A stretch of 64,000 bases of DNA, taken from the NCBI GenBank assembly GCA_002337005.1, contig DDFD01000056.1:1-64000 (forward strand), given 5' to 3'. Below the pieces are notes generated by a model. It was not told the origin of the DNA and did no database searches. It worked only from the letters and a program-made list of their open reading frames with translations. The translations under genes and the position numbers were made by a program. Positions 26,154 to 34,715 of the stretch are shown piece by piece (positions within the stretch are counted from its first letter, which is position 1; each line of letters starts with the position of its first letter). This DNA comes from Flavobacteriales bacterium UBA1937. Its GTDB lineage: Bacteria; Bacteroidota; Bacteroidia; Flavobacteriales; Weeksellaceae.

Positions 26154-26576
26154 ATGAAAAAAAATTTATTAAAATTTTCGATTGCATTTGGTCTATTCCT
26201 ATTTAGCTCTCAATTCTTTGCTCAAGACTTAGAAACACTTAAACAACAAAAAGAAAGTCTAAAATTAAACACCGATTTAATCGAAAAAAAAATTGACTTG
26301 TTAAAAGAACAACAAGATAATTCTAAAATCAAAGAAAAAGTAGAAGGTCTTAATAATAAGTCTGATAGAAAAACAGATAATTTTTCTTCCTCAGACAGCC
26401 CAGAATCTACTGCCAAGGATGCAAAAAAAACAGCTAAACTTCTAAAAGAAACCCAAAGTGCAAATAAAGATTTAGCAAAAAGCAATGATAAAATTATTGA
26501 TTTGGAGGCAGACATCAAAAAAATAGAATCAAAACTAGAGAAACTAAAATTTTTAGTTGAAATTAAAGAAAAATAA
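26154..26576 (+). CDS. Secreted coiled-coil protein of unknown function
   Basis: I do not recognise a family. The preferred start at 26154 gives a clean signal peptide (MKKNLLKFSIAFGLFLFSSQ then FFAQ); an ATG at 26127 would put nine extra residues before it. The mature chain is almost entirely charged, with heptad-like K/E/L patterns (LETLKQQKESLKLNTDLIEK) and a Ser/Lys-rich middle, which fits a periplasmic coiled coil. A strong terminator follows. Confidence 0.65.
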   Translation: MKKNLLKFSIAFGLFLFSSQFFAQDLETLKQQKESLKLNTDLIEKKIDLLKEQQDNSKIKEKVEGLNNKSDRKTDNFSSSDSPESTAKDAKKTAKLLKETQSANKDLAKSNDKIIDLEADIKKIESKLEKLKFLVEIKEK

Positions 26577-26585
26577 CAATCCTAC

Positions 26586-26614
26586 ATCCCAATTTATACA
26601 ATTGGGATTTTTTA
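26586..26614 (+). terminator. Terminator after the coiled-coil gene
   Basis: ATCCCAATT (26586-26594) pairs with AATTGGGAT (26600-26608), followed by T residues. Confidence 0.8.
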
Positions 26615-26658
26615 TTTCTTATTATTGATAATACATCTATTTTAACTAATTTTGCAGA

Positions 26659-27408
26659 ATGAGTTGGTTCGAAGATTGGTTTAATACACCATATTATCAT
26701 ATTTTATACAAAGATAGAGACTTTGTAGAAGCAGAAAATTTCATTACAAATCTTACAAAAGAATTACAACTTCCCACAGAATCCAAAATTATAGATTTGG
26801 CCTGTGGTAAAGGGCGACATTCGGTTTTTCTGCATCAATTAGGATACGAGGTTCTAGGCGTAGATTTATCCGAAGAAAGTATTTTGCATAATAAAAAATT
26901 TGAAACTTCTACTCCACATCATTTGACTTTTAAAGTTCATGATATGAGGAATGAGCTCTATCCTGAAATTACTTTAGAAAAAGTAGATGCCGTATTTAAT
27001 CTTTTTACCAGTTTTGGATATTTTGATGAAGAGGAAGATGATCGAAGGGTTTTCCAATCGGTAAAAAATGCTTTAAAAAAAGATGGAATTTTTATTTTAG
27101 ACTTTTTGAATGAAAAATTTGTAAAAAACACATTAGTTTCAGAAACTGAAATCAACAAAGGTGGTATTGATTTTAAAATCAATAAAAAAATAGAAAAAAA
27201 CTACGTGATAAAAGATATTTATTTCGAAGATAATGGCAAAAATCACCACTATTTTGAGAAGGTAAAACTAAGTACTTTAGAGCAAATTAAAGCGTTGGCA
27301 GAAAGTTGTGGTTTTGAAGTAATCAAAATTTGGGGAAATTATAATCTTGACAATTTTGATAGAGAAACATCACCTAGATGTATTTTTAAGTTTAAAATTC
27401 AAAATTAA
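26659..27408 (+). CDS. Class I SAM-dependent methyltransferase
   Basis: A cytoplasmic methyltransferase of unknown substrate. In 249 residues the SAM-binding loop is IIDLACGKGRHSVFLHQLG near residue 44, followed by the acidic VLGVDLSEESI and VDAVFNLFTSFGYFDEEEDD. The opening MSWFEDWFNTPYYHILYKDRD is characteristic of a common Bacteroidota family of this type. A ZIP transporter follows after about 40 bases; a functional link is not evident. Confidence 0.85.
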   Translation: MSWFEDWFNTPYYHILYKDRDFVEAENFITNLTKELQLPTESKIIDLACGKGRHSVFLHQLGYEVLGVDLSEESILHNKKFETSTPHHLTFKVHDMRNELYPEITLEKVDAVFNLFTSFGYFDEEEDDRRVFQSVKNALKKDGIFILDFLNEKFVKNTLVSETEINKGGIDFKINKKIEKNYVIKDIYFEDNGKNHHYFEKVKLSTLEQIKALAESCGFEVIKIWGNYNLDNFDRETSPRCIFKFKIQN

Positions 27409-27446
27409 ATGAATTAAATCTCAAATTTGAAATAGTAAATCTAAAA

Positions 27447-28139
27447 ATGATTATAACATTACTTATATTAAGTGTAATTATCGGTGTTTTTTTAGGGAAA
27501 TTTTTCGGAGGAAACGAGAAATTTGCGAAAAATTTATTGGTTCTAAGTGCTGGATTTCTGATTACAGTGTGTGTGATAGAGGTATTTCCTGAAGTTTATT
27601 CTTCTTCGGATCATAACATTGGGATTTGGATAATTGCTGGCGTTTTGCTTCAGATGATTTTAGAAAGCTTGACCAAAGGTTTTGAACACGGACACTTCCA
27701 CCATCACCACGAAGAGAAAAACATTCTACCTATAGCACTAATGTTTGGGATGTTTATCCATGCATTTTTAGAAGGCATACCATTGGCTAATATTACAGAA
27801 ATTAGTTCTCCTTATTTATTAGGTATTGTTTTTCATAATTTACCCATTTCATTTATTCTAGGAGCTTTTTTATTGGGGCAAAAAAATGCTCCGAAAACTT
27901 CTTGGATTATTGTATCTATTTTTGCTTTGGCATCACCACTCGGAATGTTTTTTGGTGATTATTTTAATCCTAATTTACAGAATTACTTTTTGGCATTGGT
28001 AGGTGGTATTTTCCTTCACATATCTTCGGTAATTATTTTTGAAAGCAATAAAAATCATAAAATGGATTGGTTAAAGATACTGCTTGTAATAGCTGGAGTT
28101 GGTCTAGCCTTAATCAATCATCTTTTTCACGGACATTAA
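27447..28139 (+). CDS. ZIP family metal transporter
   Basis: An inner-membrane importer of zinc or a related divalent metal. The 230 residues hold about seven or eight hydrophobic segments. A His-rich cytoplasmic loop (FEHGHFHHHHEEKN, near residues 80-93) precedes the two metal-site helices: MFIHAFLEGIPL and GIVFHNLPISFILG. The second normally reads HN-x-PE; here the Glu is Ile/Ser, so one ligand differs. No Zur-like operator was recognised upstream. A strong bidirectional terminator separates it from the porin gene. Confidence 0.85.
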   Translation: MIITLLILSVIIGVFLGKFFGGNEKFAKNLLVLSAGFLITVCVIEVFPEVYSSSDHNIGIWIIAGVLLQMILESLTKGFEHGHFHHHHEEKNILPIALMFGMFIHAFLEGIPLANITEISSPYLLGIVFHNLPISFILGAFLLGQKNAPKTSWIIVSIFALASPLGMFFGDYFNPNLQNYFLALVGGIFLHISSVIIFESNKNHKMDWLKILLVIAGVGLALINHLFHGH

Positions 28140-28153
28140 AAAAAAATATTTAA

Positions 28154-28198
28154 TAAAAAAAAACTCTTGAAATTATATTTTTCAAGAGTTTTTTTTTA
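28154..28198. terminator. Bidirectional terminator
   Basis: AAACTCTTGAA (28161-28171) pairs with TTCAAGAGTTT (28181-28191), with A and T runs outside. It serves the convergent ZIP and FadL-like genes. Confidence 0.85.
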
Positions 28199-28217
28199 TT
28201 AATTAGTCTTTAAATAA

Positions 28218-29651
28218 TTAGAATTTCCAACCAACTGTTACAAAGAAATTTGTTTTGGTGTTTTTCACTTCAGAAACAATACTTGTAGAATTATCTACAC
28301 CATCACCATTAATTACAGAAAAACCATTATCGGCAGTAACTGCGTACTCGCCACCGAAGAAAGGATTATCATAAGTTGCGGTAATATTTTGTACACCTGC
28401 ATCTACATAAAATGATTTAAAATCATATCCTAAACCACCTGCCAGAGTTTTTCTTTTTCCTAAAAAGAGTGAACTGTAAGAATTAGTACCCGAAGTTCCT
28501 GCCGAATTAAAAGATTTAAGAGAACTTGTATCAAAAGGGTTAGATTCTATACCATAACCACCTCTTAATCTAAAACCTAAAACTCTATATTCTGCACCAA
28601 TTCTAAGATCTGAAGTATTTTTATAATCAGAAGAGAAATAATCGTTTAATTGTTGTTCTGCTGGACCTTCTACTTTATACTTTGGCTTTGTAACACCTAA
28701 AGTATAATCAATATTTACAGCAAAATTTTTGCTAGCAACCAAAGCTCCACTCAAGGTAAGTTTCATAGGCGTGGTTAATCTTCTGGTCTCATCAAAAATA
28801 TCAGAAACCCAAGCATCACTACTATTTTGTCCGTACTCTGTGTATGTTCTAGTTAAATTCCAAAAAGTAGGCGATTCAATAGCTGCTCCTAATCTTATAT
28901 TATTATTAATTTTACCAATAATACCTACTGAAGCCGAGAAACCATTAGATGATTCTCTATAAGGTGTATATTGCTTATGATAATTGGCATATTCTCCTAG
29001 ATTTTGCAATTGCAACTGAAAAAAATCTGATTGCTCTAGTTCTGCAGTTTTAAAATTAAGCCCTGCTCCTATGTAAATTTTATTATCATAATTACCACCT
29101 AATGACACATTAAGGTTAGAAGCTGTGCCTGTTCTATCATAAGCATGACCATTATAAACCAAAAAATCATTTACAGTGCTACCACCAGAATCATATTGTA
29201 CAGCTTCTTTAATACTATTATTACCAGGAGTCTGCACATAATCTTCCAGATTTTTTGTACTATAATTGAATGCTAAATTTACAAATCGCCAAGGTGAATT
29301 AGTATTTGTTTCAAAAGAAACCACTCCACCTACTTGCCCTAGATTTGTATTATTATATGAAGATTCAAAACTTTTCCCGAAAAGATTTGAATTATTTTTG
29401 TTTCCTTGTACTGCCAATGTAGCAGAAACGTCTCCTGTAATAAAAACACCAGTTCCAGCAGGATTTACTGTAATTGCAGATAAATCTCCTCCTAAAGCTC
29501 CCATAGAACCTGCCATAGAATTAAATTTAGCTGTTCCTCCGAAATTAGAGCCTGAGTAAACTTCAGCAGTATTTTTTATTACAGATGCATCTTGAGCATA
29601 ATACATAGCTCCTAAAGATAAAAATGCAACTAATGAAATTCTTTTAATCAT
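28218..29651 (-). CDS. FadL/OmpP1/TodX-like outer-membrane transporter
   Basis: An outer-membrane beta-barrel for hydrophobic solutes. After a signal peptide (LVAFLSLGAMYYAQ) the chain has the family opening FNSMAGSMGALGGDLSAITV NPAG (N-terminal hatch with NPAG motif), then alternating aromatic strands and a C-terminal ending in aromatic residue (FFVTVGWKF). The ATG at 29651 is chosen because it places the signal peptide at the N-terminus; the longer frame from 29675 adds eight residues. Such proteins are often labelled hemin receptor in Bacteroidota without evidence. The lipoprotein gene lies 39 bases upstream, likely co-transcribed. Confidence 0.85.
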   Translation of the reverse strand: MIKRISLVAFLSLGAMYYAQDASVIKNTAEVYSGSNFGGTAKFNSMAGSMGALGGDLSAITVNPAGTGVFITGDVSATLAVQGNKNNSNLFGKSFESSYNNTNLGQVGGVVSFETNTNSPWRFVNLAFNYSTKNLEDYVQTPGNNSIKEAVQYDSGGSTVNDFLVYNGHAYDRTGTASNLNVSLGGNYDNKIYIGAGLNFKTAELEQSDFFQLQLQNLGEYANYHKQYTPYRESSNGFSASVGIIGKINNNIRLGAAIESPTFWNLTRTYTEYGQNSSDAWVSDIFDETRRLTTPMKLTLSGALVASKNFAVNIDYTLGVTKPKYKVEGPAEQQLNDYFSSDYKNTSDLRIGAEYRVLGFRLRGGYGIESNPFDTSSLKSFNSAGTSGTNSYSSLFLGKRKTLAGGLGYDFKSFYVDAGVQNITATYDNPFFGGEYAVTADNGFSVINGDGVDNSTSIVSEVKNTKTNFFVTVGWKF

Positions 29652-29690
29652 ATTTAATGAATATATTGTTATCAAATTAATTTTTAAATT

Positions 29691-30764
29691 TTATCTAAAA
29701 CCGCCAGATCTGAAACCGCCTCCGCCGCCAGAACTTCTCATTCCGCCACCAGATGAGCTGCTTCCTCCACCGAAACCACCAGAGTTTCTGAATCCATCAT
29801 TTCTAGGAGGTGAATAAGATGGTTGTTGAGATGGTGTACTTTCTGTTCTTCTAAAACCTCTATTAGGTTGTTGACCTTGATTATTAGAAGAGTTATTAGA
29901 ATTAGGAGAACCAACACCACTTCTTCTGAAACCATTATTATTATAATTTTGGTTTGATGGATTATTGCCTACACTATTTTGATTTCCAAAACCACTTCTT
30001 CTGAAACCATTGTTATTTATATTACTTTGGTTGGATTGATTTTGATTTGGAGAAACTCTATTAAATCCACTTCTATTGATCGTATTAAATCCTGTATTAT
30101 GTCCTCTTACAATAGAATCTACACCACTTCTTTTATAATTAGCAGGTCTTCCCCAATATCCTGGGTATCCACCTCCCCAACCCCAGTAACCTGGGTAATA
30201 ATAACCACCTCCATAGTAAGAACCCCAATAAGGACTATATCCATACCAAGGATTTCCCCAGTTCCAGCCTGCATTCCAGCCCCAACCGTAACCTCCGCTC
30301 CATCCCATACTCCAACCTGGATACCAAGAATTCCAGCCAAAACCTAAACCTACATTCCAACCGCTGCCCCAGCCGTAATATCCGCCCCAACCATAAGGAT
30401 AGCCCCATCCCCAATTATTAGAATAATAATTAGTTTCTGAGCCTGCATAATTACCCCAATCCGATTGTGAGCCATCGCTCCAATCTTGGTATTTGTTTTT
30501 CTGAGCTTGAATATTTTGCTGGTTTTGTTCTATAATGCTTTCAGAATTATCAGTATATGAATAGTCTTCACCTACTGCATTTGTATCTTGCATAGTAACA
30601 CCTACAGGTATTACATCTTTGTTTGGATCATAGTAAACACCATCGGTTTCTGTATATCCTCCCATCTGTGCTCCACAGGAAATCAAAAGTAAGCCGCCAG
30701 ATACAGCCAAAACACCTTTTGATTTAAAAATCTCTAGTAAGTTTTTATAAGTAGAATTTTTCAT
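29691..30764 (-). CDS. W/G/Y-rich lipoprotein with repeated GFRRSG motifs
   Basis: The function is unknown. The N-terminus has a lipobox (GGLLLISCGAQ), so it is predicted to be a lipid-anchored envelope protein. Three zones follow: an acidic zone to about residue 110; a ~100-residue zone dominated by Trp, Gly and Tyr (for example GWGYPYGWGGYYGWGSG); and an Asn/Ser/Gln-rich tail with repeated NNGFRRSG, NRGFRRT and NDGFRNSG units ending in a Gly/Ser/Arg stretch. It is divergent from proS. Composition suggests a sticky, flexible surface or periplasmic protein; this is inference. Confidence 0.75.
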   Translation of the reverse strand: MKNSTYKNLLEIFKSKGVLAVSGGLLLISCGAQMGGYTETDGVYYDPNKDVIPVGVTMQDTNAVGEDYSYTDNSESIIEQNQQNIQAQKNKYQDWSDGSQSDWGNYAGSETNYYSNNWGWGYPYGWGGYYGWGSGWNVGLGFGWNSWYPGWSMGWSGGYGWGWNAGWNWGNPWYGYSPYWGSYYGGGYYYPGYWGWGGGYPGYWGRPANYKRSGVDSIVRGHNTGFNTINRSGFNRVSPNQNQSNQSNINNNGFRRSGFGNQNSVGNNPSNQNYNNNGFRRSGVGSPNSNNSSNNQGQQPNRGFRRTESTPSQQPSYSPPRNDGFRNSGGFGGGSSSSGGGMRSSGGGGGFRSGGFR

Positions 30765-30848
30765 GATAGATGTGATTAAGTTTATTTATATCTTTGCAAA
30801 TATTAATACCAAAATTATACCAATTGCACGGTATATTAAAAATTTAAT

Positions 30849-30883
30849 CAAAAATACGATTTATCATTAGATTGACTAGCAAA
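30849..30883 (-). promoter_or_regulatory. Promoter for the lipoprotein-porin operon
   Basis: On the minus strand TTTG (30883-30880) is followed after 23 bases by TATTTTTG (30856-30849), fitting the Bacteroidota -33/-7 pattern, about 85 bases before the lipoprotein start. Confidence 0.45.
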
Positions 30884-30908
30884 TAAAAAGTTAAAATTTA
30901 ATTAAAAG

Positions 30909-32384
30909 ATGGCAAAATTAACAACAAGGAATGAAGATTACAGTAAATGGTATAACGAACTTGTAGTAAAAGCAGATTTAGCAGAAAACTCAGGGGTTAG
31001 AGGTAGTATGGTGATTAAACCCTACGGTTATGCAATTTGGGAAAAAATTCAGGCAGAATTAGACAAAAAATTCAAAGAAACTGGTCACCAAAATGCTTAT
31101 TTTCCGCTCTTCGTCCCGAAAAGTTTATTTGAAGCAGAAGAAAAAAATGCTGAAGGTTTTGCCAAAGAATGTGCAGTTGTTACACATTACAGATTAAAAA
31201 CAGACCCTAATAATCCTCATAAATTAATTGTAGATCCAGAAGCTAAGTTAGAAGAAGAACTTATCGTAAGACCTACGTCTGAAGCTATTATCTGGAATAC
31301 TTATAAATCTTGGATTCAATCTTACAGAGATTTACCAATTCTTATTAATCAATGGGCTAATGTTGTTCGTTGGGAAATGAGAACCAGACTTTTCCTTAGA
31401 ACTGCAGAGTTTCTATGGCAAGAAGGACATACAGCACATGCAACCAAAGAAGAAGCGATAGAAGAAACCGAAAAAATGCTAGAAGTGTATGCTGATGTGG
31501 TAGAAAATTTCATGGCAATTCCTGTAATTAAAGGATTTAAAACACCTACCGAAAGATTTGCTGGTGCAGACGAAACTTATTGTATAGAAGCCATGATGCA
31601 AGATGGTAAAGCTTTACAAGCAGGAACTTCTCACTTTTTAGGGCAAAATTTCGCTAAAGCTTTCGATGTGAAATTCACCAACAGAGAAGGAAAACAAGAA
31701 TTTGCTTGGGCTACTTCTTGGGGTGTTTCTACCAGATTAATGGGAGCTTTAATTATGACACATTCAGATGATTTTGGATTAGTACTTCCTCCGAAATTAG
31801 CACCAATTCAGGTGGTAATTGTTCCTATTTTTAAAGGAGAAGAACAATTGGCTGAAATCTCTGTTGTTGCCAATGATATTTTTGACAAATTAAAAGCGAA
31901 AGGTATTTCTGTAAAATACGATGATAGAACAGAATACAAACCAGGTTGGAAATTCGCAGAATATGAATTAAAAGGTGTTCCTTTAAGAATTGCAATGGGA
32001 GCTAGAGATTTAGAAAATAAAACGGTAGAAATTGCAAGAAGAGACAATCTTACCAAAGAAGTTCGTTCTTTAGAAAATCTTGAAAATTACATCGAAGAAT
32101 TATTGATAACTGTTCAGAATGACATCTACAAAAAAGCAGAAAATTACAGAGAAGAACATATTACTAAAGTAGATTCTTACGAAGAATTCAAAAAAGTGTT
32201 AGAAGAAAAAGGAGGTTTTATTTCTGCACATTGGGACGGAACTGCCGAAGAAGAAGAACAAATAAAAAATGAAACCAAAGCTACCATTAGATGTATTCCT
32301 CTTGATGCAAAAGAAGAACAAGGTATATCTTTAGTTTCTGGAAAGCCTTCTAGCAAAAGAGTTCTTTTTGCTAAAGCTTATTAG
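30909..32384 (+). CDS. proS: Prolyl-tRNA synthetase, short archaeal/eukaryotic type
   Basis: It charges tRNA-Pro. The 491-residue length and lack of the bacterial editing insertion identify the archaeal/eukaryotic-like form common in Bacteroidota. Class II motifs are VRGSMVIKPYGYAIWE, VRPTSEAIIWNTYKSWI, NQWANVVRWEMRTRLFLRTA and the ATP-binding ATSWGVSTRLMGALIM. The anticodon-binding and C-terminal zinc-like domain follow. A strong terminator lies downstream. Confidence 0.96.
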   Translation: MAKLTTRNEDYSKWYNELVVKADLAENSGVRGSMVIKPYGYAIWEKIQAELDKKFKETGHQNAYFPLFVPKSLFEAEEKNAEGFAKECAVVTHYRLKTDPNNPHKLIVDPEAKLEEELIVRPTSEAIIWNTYKSWIQSYRDLPILINQWANVVRWEMRTRLFLRTAEFLWQEGHTAHATKEEAIEETEKMLEVYADVVENFMAIPVIKGFKTPTERFAGADETYCIEAMMQDGKALQAGTSHFLGQNFAKAFDVKFTNREGKQEFAWATSWGVSTRLMGALIMTHSDDFGLVLPPKLAPIQVVIVPIFKGEEQLAEISVVANDIFDKLKAKGISVKYDDRTEYKPGWKFAEYELKGVPLRIAMGARDLENKTVEIARRDNLTKEVRSLENLENYIEELLITVQNDIYKKAENYREEHITKVDSYEEFKKVLEEKGGFISAHWDGTAEEEEQIKNETKATIRCIPLDAKEEQGISLVSGKPSSKRVLFAKAY

Positions 32385-32404
32385 AAAATAAATAATTTTT
32401 CATT

Positions 32405-32461
32405 TTCTCAATTCTAGAAGATTTTAAGTAAAGATAAATCTTTTAGAATTGAGATTTTTTT
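32405..32461 (+). terminator. Terminator after proS
   Basis: An 18-base stem (32407-32424 with 32436-32453, one mismatch; core CTCAATTCTA / TAGAATTGAG) is followed by a run of T. Confidence 0.85.
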
Positions 32462-32527
32462 GTTGTAAACTTTTTGAATCAGAATTATTTACTACCTTTA
32501 TTTTCTCGAAATAATAAACTAATTATT

Positions 32528-33274
32528 ATGTCATTAATAGATATTCTAAAAAGTAAATTTTCCACAGAAACTATTTCTATAATAGCAACAGACCTTGGCG
32601 AAAGCGAATGCAATGTTTCTAAAGCGGTAGCAATTATTATCCCTTTAGTGCTAGGACATTTGGCTAAAAACTCAAAAAACAAAGTCATTCTAGATGCTAT
32701 TTCGAATAATGGTGAAAATGGTTTTTCCTTGAATCTAGAAAATCCTTCTTCAGAAAATTCCTTTGCTAATTCTATAAATTCAATATTTCCCTCTCTGCAA
32801 TGCAATAAAATTTTAAATTTAGTTTCAGAACGTTCAGGAGTTTCTACACATAGTGCTCGATCAATTCTGATTTTAGTTATAGAATCAACTTTAAACAGTC
32901 TAAAAATTATATCAAAAAATCAAAATATCGAAAATAATGAAGCTTTTTCAAAAATTTTAGACGACCAAAAAGCACTAATCCCTTCTATATTACCTGCCAA
33001 CATATCTCTTAGCGATATTGATTTGAATGATTTAATTAGTGATAATGATAAGAACGAAAATACATTATCTGATTTTCATCTGCCGCAAGAAGTAATCAAA
33101 ATAGAAAATGAAAAAGAGGTCTCAGAAATAAATTCGCCATCAAAGAAAGAAGAAAAAAGCTTTTGGAATTGGCTTTTGCCTTTAATTTTACTCGGCATAT
33201 TATCTTGGTACTTTTGGAAAGTCTTCGAAAAACAAAACCAAACAGAGAAAATAAAAATAGAAAAACAAAAATAG
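32528..33274 (+). CDS. DUF937-like protein with C-terminal membrane anchor
   Basis: The function is unknown. The ATG at 32528 (MSLIDILKSKFSTETISIIA) is preferred over the ATG-like codon at 32474, which lies next to the proS terminator. The first ~150 residues resemble the YidB/DUF937 helical repeat fold (STETISIIATDLGESECNVS). A charged linker then leads to a single hydrophobic segment rich in Trp (FWNWLLPLILLGILSWYFWK) and a basic tail. In related proteins an OmpA-like domain follows such an anchor, but here the chain ends after the anchor. Confidence 0.7.
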   Translation: MSLIDILKSKFSTETISIIATDLGESECNVSKAVAIIIPLVLGHLAKNSKNKVILDAISNNGENGFSLNLENPSSENSFANSINSIFPSLQCNKILNLVSERSGVSTHSARSILILVIESTLNSLKIISKNQNIENNEAFSKILDDQKALIPSILPANISLSDIDLNDLISDNDKNENTLSDFHLPQEVIKIENEKEVSEINSPSKKEEKSFWNWLLPLILLGILSWYFWKVFEKQNQTEKIKIEKQK

Positions 33275-33294
33275 TTTATTTAAAAAATACACCT

Positions 33295-33322
33295 AACCGC
33301 TTATAAACGAAGCGGTTTTTTT
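33295..33322 (+). terminator. Terminator after the DUF937-like gene
   Basis: AACCGCTT (33295-33302) pairs with AAGCGGTT (33310-33317), followed by T residues. Confidence 0.8.
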
Positions 33323-33331
33323 GTGAAAATT

Positions 33332-33361
33332 TTTGAAATAAGAATTATTTAACTATATTTG
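33332..33361 (+). promoter_or_regulatory. mntH: Promoter of mntH
   Basis: TTTG (33332-33335) and TATATTTG (33354-33361) are spaced 18 bases apart, a close match to the Bacteroidota -33/-7 pattern, 31 bases before the ATG. Confidence 0.6.
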
Positions 33362-33376
33362 TTAGACTAAACTAAC
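33361..33376 (+). promoter_or_regulatory. Candidate MntR (DtxR-family) operator
   Basis: GTTAGACTAAACTAAC has GTTAG/CTAAC inverted arms and contains TTAG-A-CTAA. It resembles the TTAG...CTAA half-sites of DtxR-family operators and covers the expected transcription start of mntH. The match is by eye. Confidence 0.5.
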
Positions 33377-33392
33377 ATTTCAGAAAAAACAA

Positions 33393-34715
33393 ATGAAAAA
33401 ACCTTGGCAAAAAGACCGTCAGCATAATTCACTTCCAGAAGTATTCTCATCTATCAATGTGCCTATTAATGGTAGTTTTTGGAAAAAACTTTTGGCTTTT
33501 ACTGGCCCCGGATTAATGGTTGCAGTAGGATATATGGATCCTGGGAATTGGGCTACTGATATTGCTGGTGGAGCTAAATTTGGTTATACTCTACTCTCAG
33601 TAGTTTTAATTTCAAATATTTTTGCTATGATATTGCAACATTTAGCTGTAAAATTGGGCGTAGTTGCAGAAAGAGATTTGGCACAAGCATGTAGAGACCA
33701 TTTTCCTCCTGTTGTTAATTTTTTCCTATGGATTTTCTGCGAAATTGCCATTGCAGCCATGGATTTGGCAGAAGTTATAGGTTCTGCCATCGCTTTAAAT
33801 TTACTTTTCGGAATTCCTTTAACTTGGGGAATTGCTATTACCGTAGCAGATGTTCTGCTAATTTTAATGCTTCAGGCAAAAGGTTTCAGATGGATAGAAA
33901 GCATCGTAGCTGGTCTTATATTTATTATTTTAGCATGTTTCGCTTACGAAATTATTATTTCTAAACCAGACATTTTCCCTATTCTTAAAGGTCTTATTCC
34001 TCAAAAAGAAGTAGTAACCAATCCTTCTATGTTGTACATAGCCATCGGAATTTTAGGCGCAACAGTTATGCCTCATAATTTGTATTTGCACAGCAGCATA
34101 GTTCAGACAAGAAATTACGCCAGAACCAGCGAAGGAAAAAAAGAAGCCATTAAATTTGCGACTATAGACAGTACATTTTCTCTATTTTTGGCATTTTTTA
34201 TCAATGCCGCTATTTTAATTGTAGCAGCAGCTACTTTTCACACTTTGGGGCATCACGAAATAGCAGATATTCACGATGCACATAAAATGCTTGCCCCAAT
34301 TCTAGGAACAAGCTTGGCTAGTATTGTTTTTGCCGTTGCATTATTAGCATCTGGTCAAAACTCTACTTTAACAGGAACTTTGGCAGGTCAAATCGTAATG
34401 GAAGGCTTCTTAAATATCAAATTAAAACCTTGGTTTAGAAGATTAATTACAAGACTCTTTGCAGTAATTCCTGCATTTTTTGTAGCACTCTGGTACGGTG
34501 AAAAAGGAACTGCCGAATTATTGGTTCTTAGTCAAGTAATTCTATCTATGCAATTGAGTTTTGCTGTCATTCCTTTGGTAATGTTCACGAGTGACAAACT
34601 TAAAATGGGAGAATTTGTAAACAAAACCACACTAAAAATCATTGCTTGGATTATTTCTGCCATAATTATTGTACTTAATCTTTACTTGCTTTTTCAAACT
34701 TTTACAGCAAAATAA
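33393..34715 (+). CDS. mntH: Nramp family divalent metal (Mn2+/Fe2+) transporter
   Basis: A proton-coupled importer of manganese or iron in the inner membrane. The 440 residues hold 11 predicted helices. The metal site is visible in helix 1 (GYMDPGNWATD, with the DPGN motif) and helix 6 (GATVMPHNLYLHSSIVQTR, with the MPH motif). A DtxR/MntR-like operator overlaps the transcription start, so repression by metal is likely. Its stop codon touches the ATG of the next gene, an outer-membrane protein, forming an operon. Confidence 0.93.
   Translation: MKKPWQKDRQHNSLPEVFSSINVPINGSFWKKLLAFTGPGLMVAVGYMDPGNWATDIAGGAKFGYTLLSVVLISNIFAMILQHLAVKLGVVAERDLAQACRDHFPPVVNFFLWIFCEIAIAAMDLAEVIGSAIALNLLFGIPLTWGIAITVADVLLILMLQAKGFRWIESIVAGLIFIILACFAYEIIISKPDIFPILKGLIPQKEVVTNPSMLYIAIGILGATVMPHNLYLHSSIVQTRNYARTSEGKKEAIKFATIDSTFSLFLAFFINAAILIVAAATFHTLGHHEIADIHDAHKMLAPILGTSLASIVFAVALLASGQNSTLTGTLAGQIVMEGFLNIKLKPWFRRLITRLFAVIPAFFVALWYGEKGTAELLVLSQVILSMQLSFAVIPLVMFTSDKLKMGEFVNKTTLKIIAWIISAIIIVLNLYLLFQTFTAK

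Noticed and set aside
29738..30347. Long open frames opposite or overlapping the W/G/Y-rich lipoprotein gene
   Set aside because: They result from the low-complexity codon pattern of the real gene and lack recognisable protein features.
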